Virus record (IMG/VR): IMGVR_UViG_3300038470_000039 | Span: 1 to 28,610 of that record | DNA length: 28,610 nucleotides | Reading direction: 5' to 3' (one strand) | Source: a virus | Shown here: one piece after another, positions 14,438 through 21,937 of the stretch | Numbering within the stretch: position 1 is the first letter of the stretch | Layout of the letters: the number at the start of each line of letters is the position of its first letter | Program-made: the position numbers and the translations under genes | Notes under the pieces: model-generated | Told to the model about the DNA's origin: nothing | What the model saw: the letters and a program-made list of their open reading frames with translations, nothing else | Databases searched by the model: none

Positions 14438-16753
14438 TCAGGCGGGGGCGATGGTCGTGACCGTCCCCGAGCTGCCGCGGAACTTCAGGGCCCCGGCCTC
14501 GACGTAGAGCACGCCGCCGCCGGTCGGGTTTGTGGTTGGGGCGGTGGCTGCGTTGGCGATCGAGACGACACCGGCGCCCCCACCAAGGCCGGCACCAGCA
14601 CCGATCAGCACACTGTGGTTGGCGGTGCCCAGTGCGATCGCGTTGTTCGTGGTCGTGGTCGCGCCGTTGTTGCTGGAGTCGGTTCCGATGGCCACTGAAC
14701 CGCTGCCGCCAGCCTTGGCGTTGTAGCCGATCGCTACGGCGTTATTCGCCGCTGCGGCCTGACCACCGATAGCAGTCCCCCGACTTGTGTCACCCGAGTA
14801 GCACCCAGTCGAGTGGCCAACGAACGTGTTCAGCATCCCCGTGACGGATGCGTTTGACGCTGACCCATTCGCGAAATACCCGGCGCTGTCACCAATAGCG
14901 ACATTCTTTGTTCCGGTCGTGAGAGAAAGCAGCACCCCGTGCCCGACGCCGACCGTCTGTGTTGCCGTGGTGACAGCCGGGCACGCCGATGCACCGATGG
15001 CGGTGTTGTTGCTCGCCGTTGTCTGAGCCTGCAGGGCATCCTTTCCGACCGCGGTGTTGTCTACCCCAGTGGTCAGGTTCTGCAGGGCGGTTCCACCGAC
15101 GGCGGTGTTGTTCGCCCCGGTCGTAAGCTTCGAAAGTGCCTGGTGCCCAACCCCGGTGACACGCTGCCCTGTGGTCAGCGCGGCGCCAGCTTGATAACCA
15201 ATCGCAACAGCGTCGGATGCCGTGGTAACTGACCCACCCGCGGATTTGCCGAGTAGCACAGCGCTGTTCCGCGGGTTGTTGGTCACCAGGCCGCCGAAAA
15301 GCTGCGTCTCGGGACCGATTACAGCTCCTGGGGATGCGGCGCCCTCGAAGTCGGGGGCCACCAGGACCATATTGGTGCACCCGTAGGAACCGCCGGTGTC
15401 ACGGTAGTTGGTCTGACCGTTCGCCGAAGCCGGGCCCTGGACGTTGCACTGCGGGCGCAGCATAAGCACCAGGTTGAGATCAAGAAACACATACCCGGCC
15501 GCTGTCCCTGCATTGCCTAGCTGAACGTAGGGATGGCTGAAAACGTAGTTGCCGTACCCGTAGTGAGGGTTCGAGTCATTGATGAAGCAGAAACCGCCGC
15601 CACCCCAGGACCACCACCGGGAGATGTTCCCGAGGATGGCGTTGATGGCGTAGAAGGCGTAGTGGTTTCCGTCATGCCCGTAGACCCTGACATTGTCGAC
15701 GATGAAATCGTTAAGCCCAGCGTCATGCCCTCCGAGCCCACCGTAGGTTTGGGTCGGAACGGCATAGATTCCGTGACCCGTGTTGATGTTGACGATCCCT
15801 GAGCCGAACGTGATGCCGAGATCGCGGAGGTCGACCGAGAGCGCCGAGCCGGTGATCTCGATGACGTTCGTGGCCGCCGTGTCCTGACGGAGGACAGTCC
15901 CACGCATGTACGGAGAGGAAACGGAATCCGTGTTCCCGCCGGCAGTGAACGACTTATGTTCGGAAGCGATCGTCTGACCGGTCATCGTCATGTGCTTTGT
16001 GATGCTGACCGCAGAGCTGATGACGTAGGTGCCCGTGCGCAGGAGCAGCCACCCACCGGACGGAGTCGCGTCGATGGCCGCCTGGAGGGCTGCCGTGTCG
16101 GTAGATGCGATCCCGGTGGGCGCGGGGGCGATGACGTCGGCCTGAGCGAAAGCGGCAGACAGGGCGCTTGTGGGGGTGTCCGTGGACACCACGGACCAGT
16201 TGCTCACCCCATCGGAGACGAAGGTCAACGCGACCTCCGGCATGGCGACCACACGCGCCGACGCCGAAGCGTTGATCGTGTCCCCCGCGGCCGGGGACAC
16301 CGACGCCGTGTAGGTCGTCGACGTGTCCGTCCGCCGCACACCCACCACGCCACCCGCACCAGCCACCGACGCGGCAGGGAGAGTCCGGGCCAGCGCCGCC
16401 GACCCGCAGTTCAGGCGGGCAAGCTGACCCACGGTGAGGGTGCCGGTCGTCGCGGTCGAGGCGGTGCGATCGGGGACCAGGGTCCTACCGGCGAGCTCGT
16501 TCCCGGTGACCGTGTCGGCCCGGACCCCGGACGTCTCGTAGGTGATGGCGCCGGTACCGCCGTCGATCGCGGTGACCCACGCCGTCACGAGGCCCTGGAC
16601 TGCGCCGTCCCACGACCGCTTCGGGTTGATCGTGGACCGCTGCCCACCGTTGACGAAGGTGACGCGGGTCGTCCCGGTGTTGATGATGCTGATGGAGCCC
16701 GAGCCGCCGCCGTCGAGGGTGGTCGGGCTGGTCGTGAGGTTGGCCGTGGCCAC
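14438..16753 (-). CDS. Spike/fibre-like protein beside the capsid gene: beta-helix plus trimeric-adhesin-type repeats
   Basis: The protein has 771 residues; GTG start with GAGGAG 8 bases upstream. Residues 1-75 form a compact beta domain (SGSISIINTGTTRVTF, QRSTINP) that looks like a small capsid-decoration or anchoring domain. Residues about 80-200 are beta-rich linker. Residues about 205-490 have the pectate-lyase/tailspike pattern (STDTAALQAAIDATPSGGWLLL) of a right-handed beta-helix. Residues about 495-720 contain YadA-like head repeats (NNTAVGGTAL, DNTAVGKDAL, NNTAIGASAC), which form left-handed trimeric rolls. No C-terminal self-cleaving chaperone is seen. It may be a capsid-borne fibre or depolymerase rather than a tail protein, since it lies directly after the capsid gene. 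It is bracketed by strong hairpins, and its middle is less GC-rich than its neighbours. Confidence 0.8.
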   Translation of the reverse strand: MATANLTTSPTTLDGGGSGSISIINTGTTRVTFVNGGQRSTINPKRSWDGAVQGLVTAWVTAIDGGTGAITYETSGVRADTVTGNELAGRTLVPDRTASTATTGTLTVGQLARLNCGSAALARTLPAASVAGAGGVVGVRRTDTSTTYTASVSPAAGDTINASASARVVAMPEVALTFVSDGVSNWSVVSTDTPTSALSAAFAQADVIAPAPTGIASTDTAALQAAIDATPSGGWLLLRTGTYVISSAVSITKHMTMTGQTIASEHKSFTAGGNTDSVSSPYMRGTVLRQDTAATNVIEITGSALSVDLRDLGITFGSGIVNINTGHGIYAVPTQTYGGLGGHDAGLNDFIVDNVRVYGHDGNHYAFYAINAILGNISRWWSWGGGGFCFINDSNPHYGYGNYVFSHPYVQLGNAGTAAGYVFLDLNLVLMLRPQCNVQGPASANGQTNYRDTGGSYGCTNMVLVAPDFEGAASPGAVIGPETQLFGGLVTNNPRNSAVLLGKSAGGSVTTASDAVAIGYQAGAALTTGQRVTGVGHQALSKLTTGANNTAVGGTALQNLTTGVDNTAVGKDALQAQTTASNNTAIGASACPAVTTATQTVGVGHGVLLSLTTGTKNVAIGDSAGYFANGSASNASVTGMLNTFVGHSTGCYSGDTSRGTAIGGQAAAANNAVAIGYNAKAGGSGSVAIGTDSSNNGATTTTNNAIALGTANHSVLIGAGAGLGGGAGVVSIANAATAPTTNPTGGGVLYVEAGALKFRGSSGTVTTIAPA

Positions 16754-16785
16754 GCTGACGCTCCTCGCTAGCTGTGAGTATGGGA

Positions 16786-16832
16786 GAGCCGGGGTGACCG
16801 GCAGCGGCTAGGCTGCGCGGTCGCCCCGGCTC
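16786..16832 (-). terminator. Strong hairpin terminator after the capsid gene
   Basis: A 15-base arm at 16786-16800 (GAGCCGGGGTGACCG) pairs with 16818-16832 with one mismatch. It is extended by GCAGC/GCTGC (16801-16805, 16812-16816) around a GGCTAG loop, about 20 pairs in all. It starts 13 bases past the capsid stop. No U-tract follows. It is the strongest RNA structure I found and is well placed to limit read-through from the capsid gene. Confidence 0.75.
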
Positions 16833-16844
16833 ACGGGAGGACCG

Positions 16845-18005
16845 TCAGGCCGCTTCGTACACGGCCAGGGCCCGCGGATGTGCCACCGCGAAAGCCCGGC
16901 GGGCCCGCACCTTGAGCTTCACCTCGTCGGTCATGAACCCGACACCCGTGGCGGCGTCGGCGACGTACGACTCGGGCCCCGACCGGCGGCCCACGATCAG
17001 CGACGACCGGTTCCCCACGACCAGGAGGGGATTGCCGGTCGGGGCAGGGGTCGCGGCGGTCGACACGCGGGCGCCGAGGGACCAGCGGACCGGGTAGTTG
17101 AGCAGCGTCTCGCCCTGGTTGTCGCCGCCGTTCACCAGCACGGGGTTGCCGTTCGCGTCGAGCAGGTCACGGCAGGCCTGCTTGTAGTACGGGCTGGCGA
17201 TGATGATGGTGTCGGTGGGGTCGAACCAGTCAGACTGCTCGTAGAGGCCGATCGCGCGGGACAGGCTGAGGTACGTGACGGCGAGCTTCGTCATGCTCAC
17301 CGCGCTGCCGTCGGTGGTGAGGGCGAGCGTCGACCCGCCGAGGGTCGCCGACAGGGTGACCGTGGTCGTGGACGGCACCGTCTTGACGTAGTAGGTGGTG
17401 CCCGCGGTGATCCCGGTCGTGGTGGTGATCACGCCGGGCACGACCTTGTCGTTGACCTTCAGCCCGTGCGGCTGCGCGAACGTGACCACGTCGCCCGAGT
17501 CAGTGAAGGTTACCGCGCCGAGGTTGTCACCGGACCGCACGTACATGTCGTCAGCGGTGTAGCCCAGACCGGAGTCGGTGGTGCGCGCGGACTGGTAGAC
17601 GGACGTGAAGGGCCGGTCGGCGGCCATGCTGGCGGCACCGGAGGTGCCGAGGCAGGCGTTGTCGAAGCCCTTCGCGTACGACAGGGCCCAGTCGTCCTTC
17701 TTGACGTTGATGACGTTGATGAGGTTCGCGGTGTCCGCGAGGTCCTCCTCCGCCAGCGAGATGGCGCGGCCGAACTTGCGGGCCGTCAGCAGCACCTCGT
17801 CGTCGGTCTCGGAGTCCTCCGTGTACGAGTCACCCTTGCCGAGGACGTCCAGGCCCATCCCACCGGAGCGGGGGACGTGCTTCGTCTGCGTCGACATCGG
17901 CTCGTTGCGGCCGACGGCCTCGACGGCCGACGTCTGCATGATCTTCTGAATGACGGAGCCGGTGAACTCTTCCGGGATCCACGACTCGATGGTGTGCAGG
18001 GCCAC
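16845..18005 (-). CDS. Major capsid protein (HK97 fold) with inserted surface domain
   Basis: The protein has 386 residues; GTG start with AAAGG upstream. The N-terminus (SWIPEEFTGSVIQKIMQTSAVEAV), the E-loop region (PRSGGMGLDVLGKGDSYTEDSETDDEVLLTARK, shown in outline) and the P- and A-domain pattern (GRAISLAEEDLADTANLIN, NYPVRWSLGARV, GPESYVADAATGVGFMTDEVKLKVRARRAFAV, in outline) are typical of HK97-type capsid subunits. Residues about 160-238 are a Thr/Gly/Val-rich insert (VVTFAQPHGLKVNDKV, TTYYVKTVPSTTTVTLSA) that resembles Ig-like surface domains found in phage virion proteins. It would project from the capsid. Scaffold lies directly upstream. Hairpins on both sides of the gene probably help give the high expression it needs. 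Confidence 0.93.
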   Translation of the reverse strand: MALHTIESWIPEEFTGSVIQKIMQTSAVEAVGRNEPMSTQTKHVPRSGGMGLDVLGKGDSYTEDSETDDEVLLTARKFGRAISLAEEDLADTANLINVINVKKDDWALSYAKGFDNACLGTSGAASMAADRPFTSVYQSARTTDSGLGYTADDMYVRSGDNLGAVTFTDSGDVVTFAQPHGLKVNDKVVPGVITTTTGITAGTTYYVKTVPSTTTVTLSATLGGSTLALTTDGSAVSMTKLAVTYLSLSRAIGLYEQSDWFDPTDTIIIASPYYKQACRDLLDANGNPVLVNGGDNQGETLLNYPVRWSLGARVSTAATPAPTGNPLLVVGNRSSLIVGRRSGPESYVADAATGVGFMTDEVKLKVRARRAFAVAHPRALAVYEAA

Positions 18006-18021
18006 AGGAGGGCGCCTTTCA

Positions 18022-18050
18022 TGATCGGCATTCGTTGTTCTCGCCGATCA
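18022..18050 (-). promoter_or_regulatory. Inverted repeat just upstream of the capsid ribosome site
   Basis: TGATCGGC (18022-18029) and GCCGATCA (18043-18050) form a perfect 8-bp inverted repeat with a 13-base loop, ending a few bases before the AAAGG ribosome site. It could be an operator-like site or an mRNA stem that affects capsid translation or 5'-end stability. Confidence 0.45.
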
Positions 18051-18135
18051 CGGCGGTCCTGGTGCCCACACCCCAGCAGGGGCGGTCCTTGGTGCGTTTC
18101 TCACCCCGCACTCATTGCGGCGGGATGGTCCTGTT

Positions 18136-18203
18136 GCCTGGCGGCATGATAGCCGCCCACCTGCCGTTCAGGTGGAGGCCCGGCTAGTGACACACCGCCA
18201 GGC
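18136..18203 (-). terminator. Nested inverted repeats between scaffold and capsid genes
   Basis: An outer 9-bp perfect stem, GCCTGGCGG (18136-18144) with CCGCCAGGC (18195-18203), encloses a 7-bp perfect hairpin, CCACCTG/CAGGTGG (18157-18175). A competing 6-bp stem GGCGGC/GCCGCC lies at 18140-18157. The structure begins 17 bases past the scaffold stop in the 214-base gap. It is probably a terminator, attenuator or processing site that uncouples scaffold and capsid levels. Confidence 0.55.
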
Positions 18204-18219
18204 CCCCACCTGCGGGCTT

Positions 18220-18855
18220 CTACCGGCCCCCGCCGAGGAGACGCTCCACAGCCTGCTCCGTCGGCGACTTCTTCGCCGCGGGCGGCTTCTTGTCCCCCGC
18301 GTCGACCTCCCGCGCCGACGGCACGCGGGGCTTCTTCGTCTCGAACCGCTCCGGGAACTGGGCCTTCAGTTCCTCGATCTGCTCGTCGAGGCCGCCGGAG
18401 ATTTCCCCGTCGTCGTCGAGTTCGACCTTCCCCGCATCGATGAGCCGCATCAGGGTCGTCTGGACCGCCCGGTCCGTGCACCCGGCCGACGACAGAGCGG
18501 CCCGCGCGTTCGCCTTCACCACGGCCGGGTGCAGCGCCGCTTCACGTTCGGCGGCGGCTTCCTGACGTGCCTGCATGATGGCCCGCTCCGCCTCGGTGGC
18601 GTTCGCGGCCTCCAGGGCGGCGAGCTTGTCCTTGCGTTCCTTCGCTTCCTTGCGGGCGGTGCGCAGTTCGGCGGCGAGGGCGTTGTACTCGGCCCGTGTC
18701 ACCGCGTCGGCGGCCTTCGCGTCACCGGGCTTCGCGGGCGGCTTCGCCCCGGCGCCGCCCCCGTCATCGCCCTGCTCGTCGCGGGCGGCGTCCTCGACGG
18801 ACTCCCCGCCGGTCTTCGTGTCGTCCTCGGTCTTCGTGTCGTCGTCCTCGGCCAT
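18220..18855 (-). CDS. Scaffolding protein
   Basis: The protein has 211 residues from the ATG at 18855, chosen because GGAGAAAGGGG lies just upstream; an ATG at 18909 would add 18 residues but has no good ribosome site. The N-terminal 50 residues are acidic and disordered (AEDDDTKTEDDTKTGGE). A Lys/Arg/Glu/Ala-rich coiled coil follows (LAAELRTARKEAKERKDKLAALEA), then HPAVVKANARAALSSAGC. The basic C-terminus (KKPPAAKKSPTEQAVERLL) is suitable for contacting capsid subunits. This is the standard layout of GP20/DUF4355-type scaffolds, which template procapsid assembly and then exit. It lies immediately before the capsid gene. Confidence 0.88.
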   Translation of the reverse strand: MAEDDDTKTEDDTKTGGESVEDAARDEQGDDGGGAGAKPPAKPGDAKAADAVTRAEYNALAAELRTARKEAKERKDKLAALEAANATEAERAIMQARQEAAAEREAALHPAVVKANARAALSSAGCTDRAVQTTLMRLIDAGKVELDDDGEISGGLDEQIEELKAQFPERFETKKPRVPSAREVDAGDKKPPAAKKSPTEQAVERLLGGGR

Positions 18856-18911
18856 CGGCCGGTCCCCTTTCTCCTCGACCCCACTGGGGTCGGTCCGTCC
18901 GCCCGCCATGG

Positions 18912-19808
18912 TCAGCGGCCGGTGCGCCCCCGCACAGTCCTCACGGCCCGGCGGCGCAGCGCCGCATCAATGGCCCGCAACCCGGCCGACGCGGCATCCC
19001 GCAACCCGCCCCGCCGACCTGACGCCCTCCGGCGCTGGACGGCGGCAGGCGAGGCGAGGCACCGGCAATGCGGGTGAGCCGGCGGGCCGTCGACACCGTC
19101 GAGGAGCCACGCCATCACCACCCCGGCAGACCGCACCGGCAGGAACCGGCCGCCTGGTGCGCGTAGCCCGCCGTCCATGGCCCGGCATGACGGGCACGCC
19201 CCCGGCTCCGCGACCCACTCCAGCGTCACCCCGAGCCCATCAGCTGTTGCTGCTGCGGCGGCGGCGACGGTGCGGGCTGTCACGTCCCCGGCGGCCTGCT
19301 CGGCGACACGACGGGCGGCGTCGATCCTGGCGGCGGCCTCCTCCCACTGGGCGGGTGTACCGATCCGGCCCTCGACCAGGTGGCGGGCCGCGCGCCGCAT
19401 CCGCTCCCGGACCTCGCCATCCAGGGCGTCGAGACGGGCAGCCGCGTACTCGTCCGATCTCGGCTCCCACCCGTCCGGTGCCGCAGATGCCCCGACGTGA
19501 CGGGCCCCGACCGTGACCGCGCGTGGCAGGAGCCGCCCCACCCGGGCCGCGACATCAACCCGGGTCCCCTCCAGGGCCAGGACGGCGCGGCGCCGCGCCA
19601 GCATCCACGCCGCCGGCGCCGCCACCGCAGACGCTGCGAACGCGGCCCCGAGGGTCGCGGTGATCCCCGCGAGGCGTTCCGCGAGAGCCGCAGTGGCGGC
19701 GGTCGCAACCGCAGCCTCGATGGCGGCGATCTCGGCGCGCTGCTGCTCCACCGACACGTCAGGAGGCTGGAACGCGGTCGGGACGTCCTCGACGGGCTGG
19801 GCGGTCAC
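18912..19808 (-). CDS. Phage head morphogenesis protein (MuF/SPP1 gp7-like minor head protein)
   Basis: The protein has 298 residues from the GTG at 19808, which overlaps the upstream stop as GTGA; a GTG at 19814 is also possible. The family signature is visible in the C-terminal half: ACPSCRAMDG (Cys207 and Cys210 counting from the longer start) followed about 35 residues later by GPPAHPHCRC. The Cys/His pattern likely binds metal. The N-terminal half is Ala-rich and helical. MuF-type proteins associate with the portal inside the procapsid and can travel with DNA into the cell. No toxin-like C-terminal extension is present; after the motif there are only about 50 Arg-rich residues. Note the interposed membrane-protein genes between this gene and the portal. 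Confidence 0.88.
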   Translation of the reverse strand: MTAQPVEDVPTAFQPPDVSVEQQRAEIAAIEAAVATAATAALAERLAGITATLGAAFAASAVAAPAAWMLARRRAVLALEGTRVDVAARVGRLLPRAVTVGARHVGASAAPDGWEPRSDEYAAARLDALDGEVRERMRRAARHLVEGRIGTPAQWEEAAARIDAARRVAEQAAGDVTARTVAAAAAATADGLGVTLEWVAEPGACPSCRAMDGGLRAPGGRFLPVRSAGVVMAWLLDGVDGPPAHPHCRCLASPAAVQRRRASGRRGGLRDAASAGLRAIDAALRRRAVRTVRGRTGR

Positions 19809-20203
19809 AGCCACATCACCGCCGTCAGATTGATCGACAGGTGGATGATGTTGTCTGCCGCAATCATCAACCAGACCGACAGCCAGGCAGGTACCTCAGT
19901 CGGGTAGCCGGTCGCCGAGCACTCCGGCCACGGGCGCCGCGACGAACGCGGCGCGAGTTGGTTCTTCGCCCACACCACGTACCGGGCGAGGCGGTACCGG
20001 TCGATCACTGCATGGGTCACGCCGATCACGGCGAGAGCGGGCACTGACCTTGTGACCATCAGGTAGCAGGCCGTGTACGTTGCGGCGTGCAGTGCCGCTG
20101 GCAGCCACCGTCGCGTCTTTTCGGTGGCCATCCAATGGGACTGAGCCACATAGTCGCCGAGCATGTGGGCCAGCAGAATCAAGGCTACGGTCGTCCCGGT
20201 CAC
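19805..20203 (-). CDS. DUF3307-like integral membrane protein
   Basis: The protein has 132 residues; the GTG start overlaps the previous stop as GTGA. It has about four hydrophobic segments. The residue pattern fits DUF3307: LLAHMLGDYVAQSHWMA (His13, Asp17, Gln21), LHAATYTACY (His39), THAVIDRYRLARYVVWAKNQ (His64, Asp68) and DNIIHLSIN (Asp117, His121). The biochemical role of this family is unknown to me. Location between portal and minor head genes is unusual for a membrane protein and suggests a cargo function such as exclusion of other phages, envelope modification or a holin-like role. It may work with the 35-residue peptide just upstream, with which it is translationally coupled. Confidence 0.75.
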   Translation of the reverse strand: MTGTTVALILLAHMLGDYVAQSHWMATEKTRRWLPAALHAATYTACYLMVTRSVPALAVIGVTHAVIDRYRLARYVVWAKNQLAPRSSRRPWPECSATGYPTEVPAWLSVWLMIAADNIIHLSINLTAVMWL

Positions 20204-20307
20204 CGGCCGAACACCAGCCCGGCGAGCACCCCAGCGGCGGCCATCCCGGTGATCGTCCGGTGCCAGGCGTACCGCGGGTCACGCCACCACACACGCCACC
20301 GGGTCAT
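20200..20307 (-). CDS. 35-residue membrane peptide
   Basis: The very short frame from ATG 20307 to TGA 20200 overlaps the portal stop (ATGA) and the next start (GTGA), which argues that it is translated. The product is MTRWRVWWRDPRYAWHRTITG followed by a hydrophobic stretch MAAAGVLAGLVFG and a final Arg. A Trp/Arg-rich amphipathic head with a single short membrane segment suggests insertion in the host membrane. No family is recognised. Confidence 0.65.
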   Translation of the reverse strand: MTRWRVWWRDPRYAWHRTITGMAAAGVLAGLVFGR

Positions 20308-21851
20308 GCCGGGTCGTCCCCTTCGACCTGGGGGGTGAGTTGGGCGACGGTCAGCTGCACGACCTCTCGGGCCTGCGCTTCGTCAAGCAGGCCCATCGAC
20401 ATGCCCTGAGCCAGTTGGGATACTGCGCCCGCGAAGTCGGACAGGAGTCCGATCCGGCGGGCTACGTCCATCTCCACCTGGGAATCCGTCAACCACTGCC
20501 GGACAGTTTCCGGCTCGTAGAGACCGGTCTCCAGGAAGGCGACCTCTGCCGGGATCCCGTTCGCGATCTTCGCTGCGACGATAGCCTGCGCTTCCAGGTC
20601 ATCCACCAGGCCGGATGGCTTCCACCGCACTGCAACCCTCGCGTCCTCCACCCCGAGGATCCGCAGGGCGAACTCGCACGCCGACGACAGGTCGGCGTCG
20701 AGGTACTCCTGGCGGTCCTCGGTCTTGCTGGCCTCCGGGGCATCCGCGACCCGCAGCGCCTGCCCGGACGGGTGCTGCCCGCCGGGGTCGGCGTACCGGG
20801 ACGACACCCGAGAGATCAGGGTCGAGTACCGCAGGAACCAGTCGGCGGGATCGGTGAATCCCTGCGGCTCCGCCGCGGACCACTCTCCCACTTCCTTGAT
20901 GCCCTCGTAGACGCTGATCTCGCCGGGCCCGGTCCGGAGCCTGCTGTTGTCGCGGGTGTCCTCGTCGGCGTCGCCGTCGTCGTCCCAGTCGGGATTGTCG
21001 GCGGAGTTCCCGTTCAGGGCGGCGTTGATGTCGGTGAGGAGGTACCGGTCCCGCAGCCCGGCCCGCTCCCCCGTGTACGTGAGGGTCGAGGCGAACTTCT
21101 GGATGGCGTCCTGCGCCCCGTACATGTCCTCATGCTCGGGAGTTCCGAACGGCATGTCCGTCCGGAAGTGGAAGATCGGGACACGTCCGTAAGGGTTCGG
21201 GATGTCTATGCCGCTGAACGGCTCCATCGTCAGGTCACCGGACGAGGCCTGACGTTCCCAGGACGCGGCATCCATCGCTTTCGCAGGATCCCGCAGGACC
21301 CATCCGCGTTCGATCCGGTCCGGGTACAGGACCGTCGCCCGCACCTGGCCTGCGTCCTGCCATGACTTGACGGCGAACGCGATGGTCAGTTCGTCGTCCT
21401 GGTCGTAGACGACCCGGACGGTACGGGGATCGTTGTAAGCGATCCTGACGGTCTGTGCTGGGCCGTCAAGGTCTGCGTCGTCGGGCCACACGTACCAGTA
21501 CGAGTCACCGAAGATCAACGTGTTGCGGATCAGGCGCTTCGTCTGCAGACCCAGCTTGTTGGCCAACCACACGCGTTCCTGCAGGAGCGCGTCGGCAGCC
21601 TCATCCTTCTGCCCGTCCGGGCCAGTCGCCACCACGCCAGTAACCCGCAGCCGGTCCGCCAGGGCCACGATCGGCAACTTGGCGATGTTGACCCGGAACC
21701 TGCCCGACGACCGGGCCAGGACCCGCCGCCACGCACCGGACACGAACACCTCAGGGACGGCGGCCCGCCAGTACGACCACGCCTCGTCGTAGGCGGGTCG
21801 GGCGTCCTCCAGTTCGGCGAGACCGGTCATCAGGTCGTCTGAGCCGGGCAC
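20304..21851 (-). CDS. Portal protein (SPP1 gp6-like)
   Basis: The protein has about 515 residues. The GTG at 21851 has GGAGG upstream; a GTG at 21869 in the same frame would add six residues but has no ribosome site. Twelve copies of the portal form the DNA channel at one capsid vertex and bind terminase and connector. Features typical of the family are visible: KLPIVALADRLRVTGV, GLQTKRLIRNTLIFGDSYWYVW, IAYNDPRTVRVVYDQDDE and HFRTDMPFGTPEHEDMYGAQDAIQKF (in outline), then the stem/crown-like helices near ISRVSSRYADPGGQHPSGQALR. The C-terminus is helical and acidic. Length and position after the large terminase are standard. Confidence 0.93.
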   Translation of the reverse strand: MPGSDDLMTGLAELEDARPAYDEAWSYWRAAVPEVFVSGAWRRVLARSSGRFRVNIAKLPIVALADRLRVTGVVATGPDGQKDEAADALLQERVWLANKLGLQTKRLIRNTLIFGDSYWYVWPDDADLDGPAQTVRIAYNDPRTVRVVYDQDDELTIAFAVKSWQDAGQVRATVLYPDRIERGWVLRDPAKAMDAASWERQASSGDLTMEPFSGIDIPNPYGRVPIFHFRTDMPFGTPEHEDMYGAQDAIQKFASTLTYTGERAGLRDRYLLTDINAALNGNSADNPDWDDDGDADEDTRDNSRLRTGPGEISVYEGIKEVGEWSAAEPQGFTDPADWFLRYSTLISRVSSRYADPGGQHPSGQALRVADAPEASKTEDRQEYLDADLSSACEFALRILGVEDARVAVRWKPSGLVDDLEAQAIVAAKIANGIPAEVAFLETGLYEPETVRQWLTDSQVEMDVARRIGLLSDFAGAVSQLAQGMSMGLLDEAQAREVVQLTVAQLTPQVEGDDPA

Positions 21852-21886
21852 CGCGCCTCCACTGTCCACGCATGCTGCGATGGGAT

Positions 21887-21905
21887 CTCATCGCGACGTG
21901 ATGAG
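21887..21905 (-). repeat. Short inverted repeat between terminase and portal
   Basis: CTCATC (21887-21892) and GATGAG (21900-21905) form a 6-bp stem with a 7-base loop in the roughly 86-base gap after the large terminase stop. It is the only notable structure in this gap; its function is unknown. Confidence 0.35.
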
Positions 21906-21937
21906 GGTAGCGTGCACGCCCCGGGTAACGGCGCAGG

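Noticed and set aside
16878-18149. Plus-strand open frame of 423 codons opposite the capsid gene
   Set aside because: Its product is Arg/Gly/Val/His-rich without recognisable motifs, and the minus-strand capsid gene explains the region fully.
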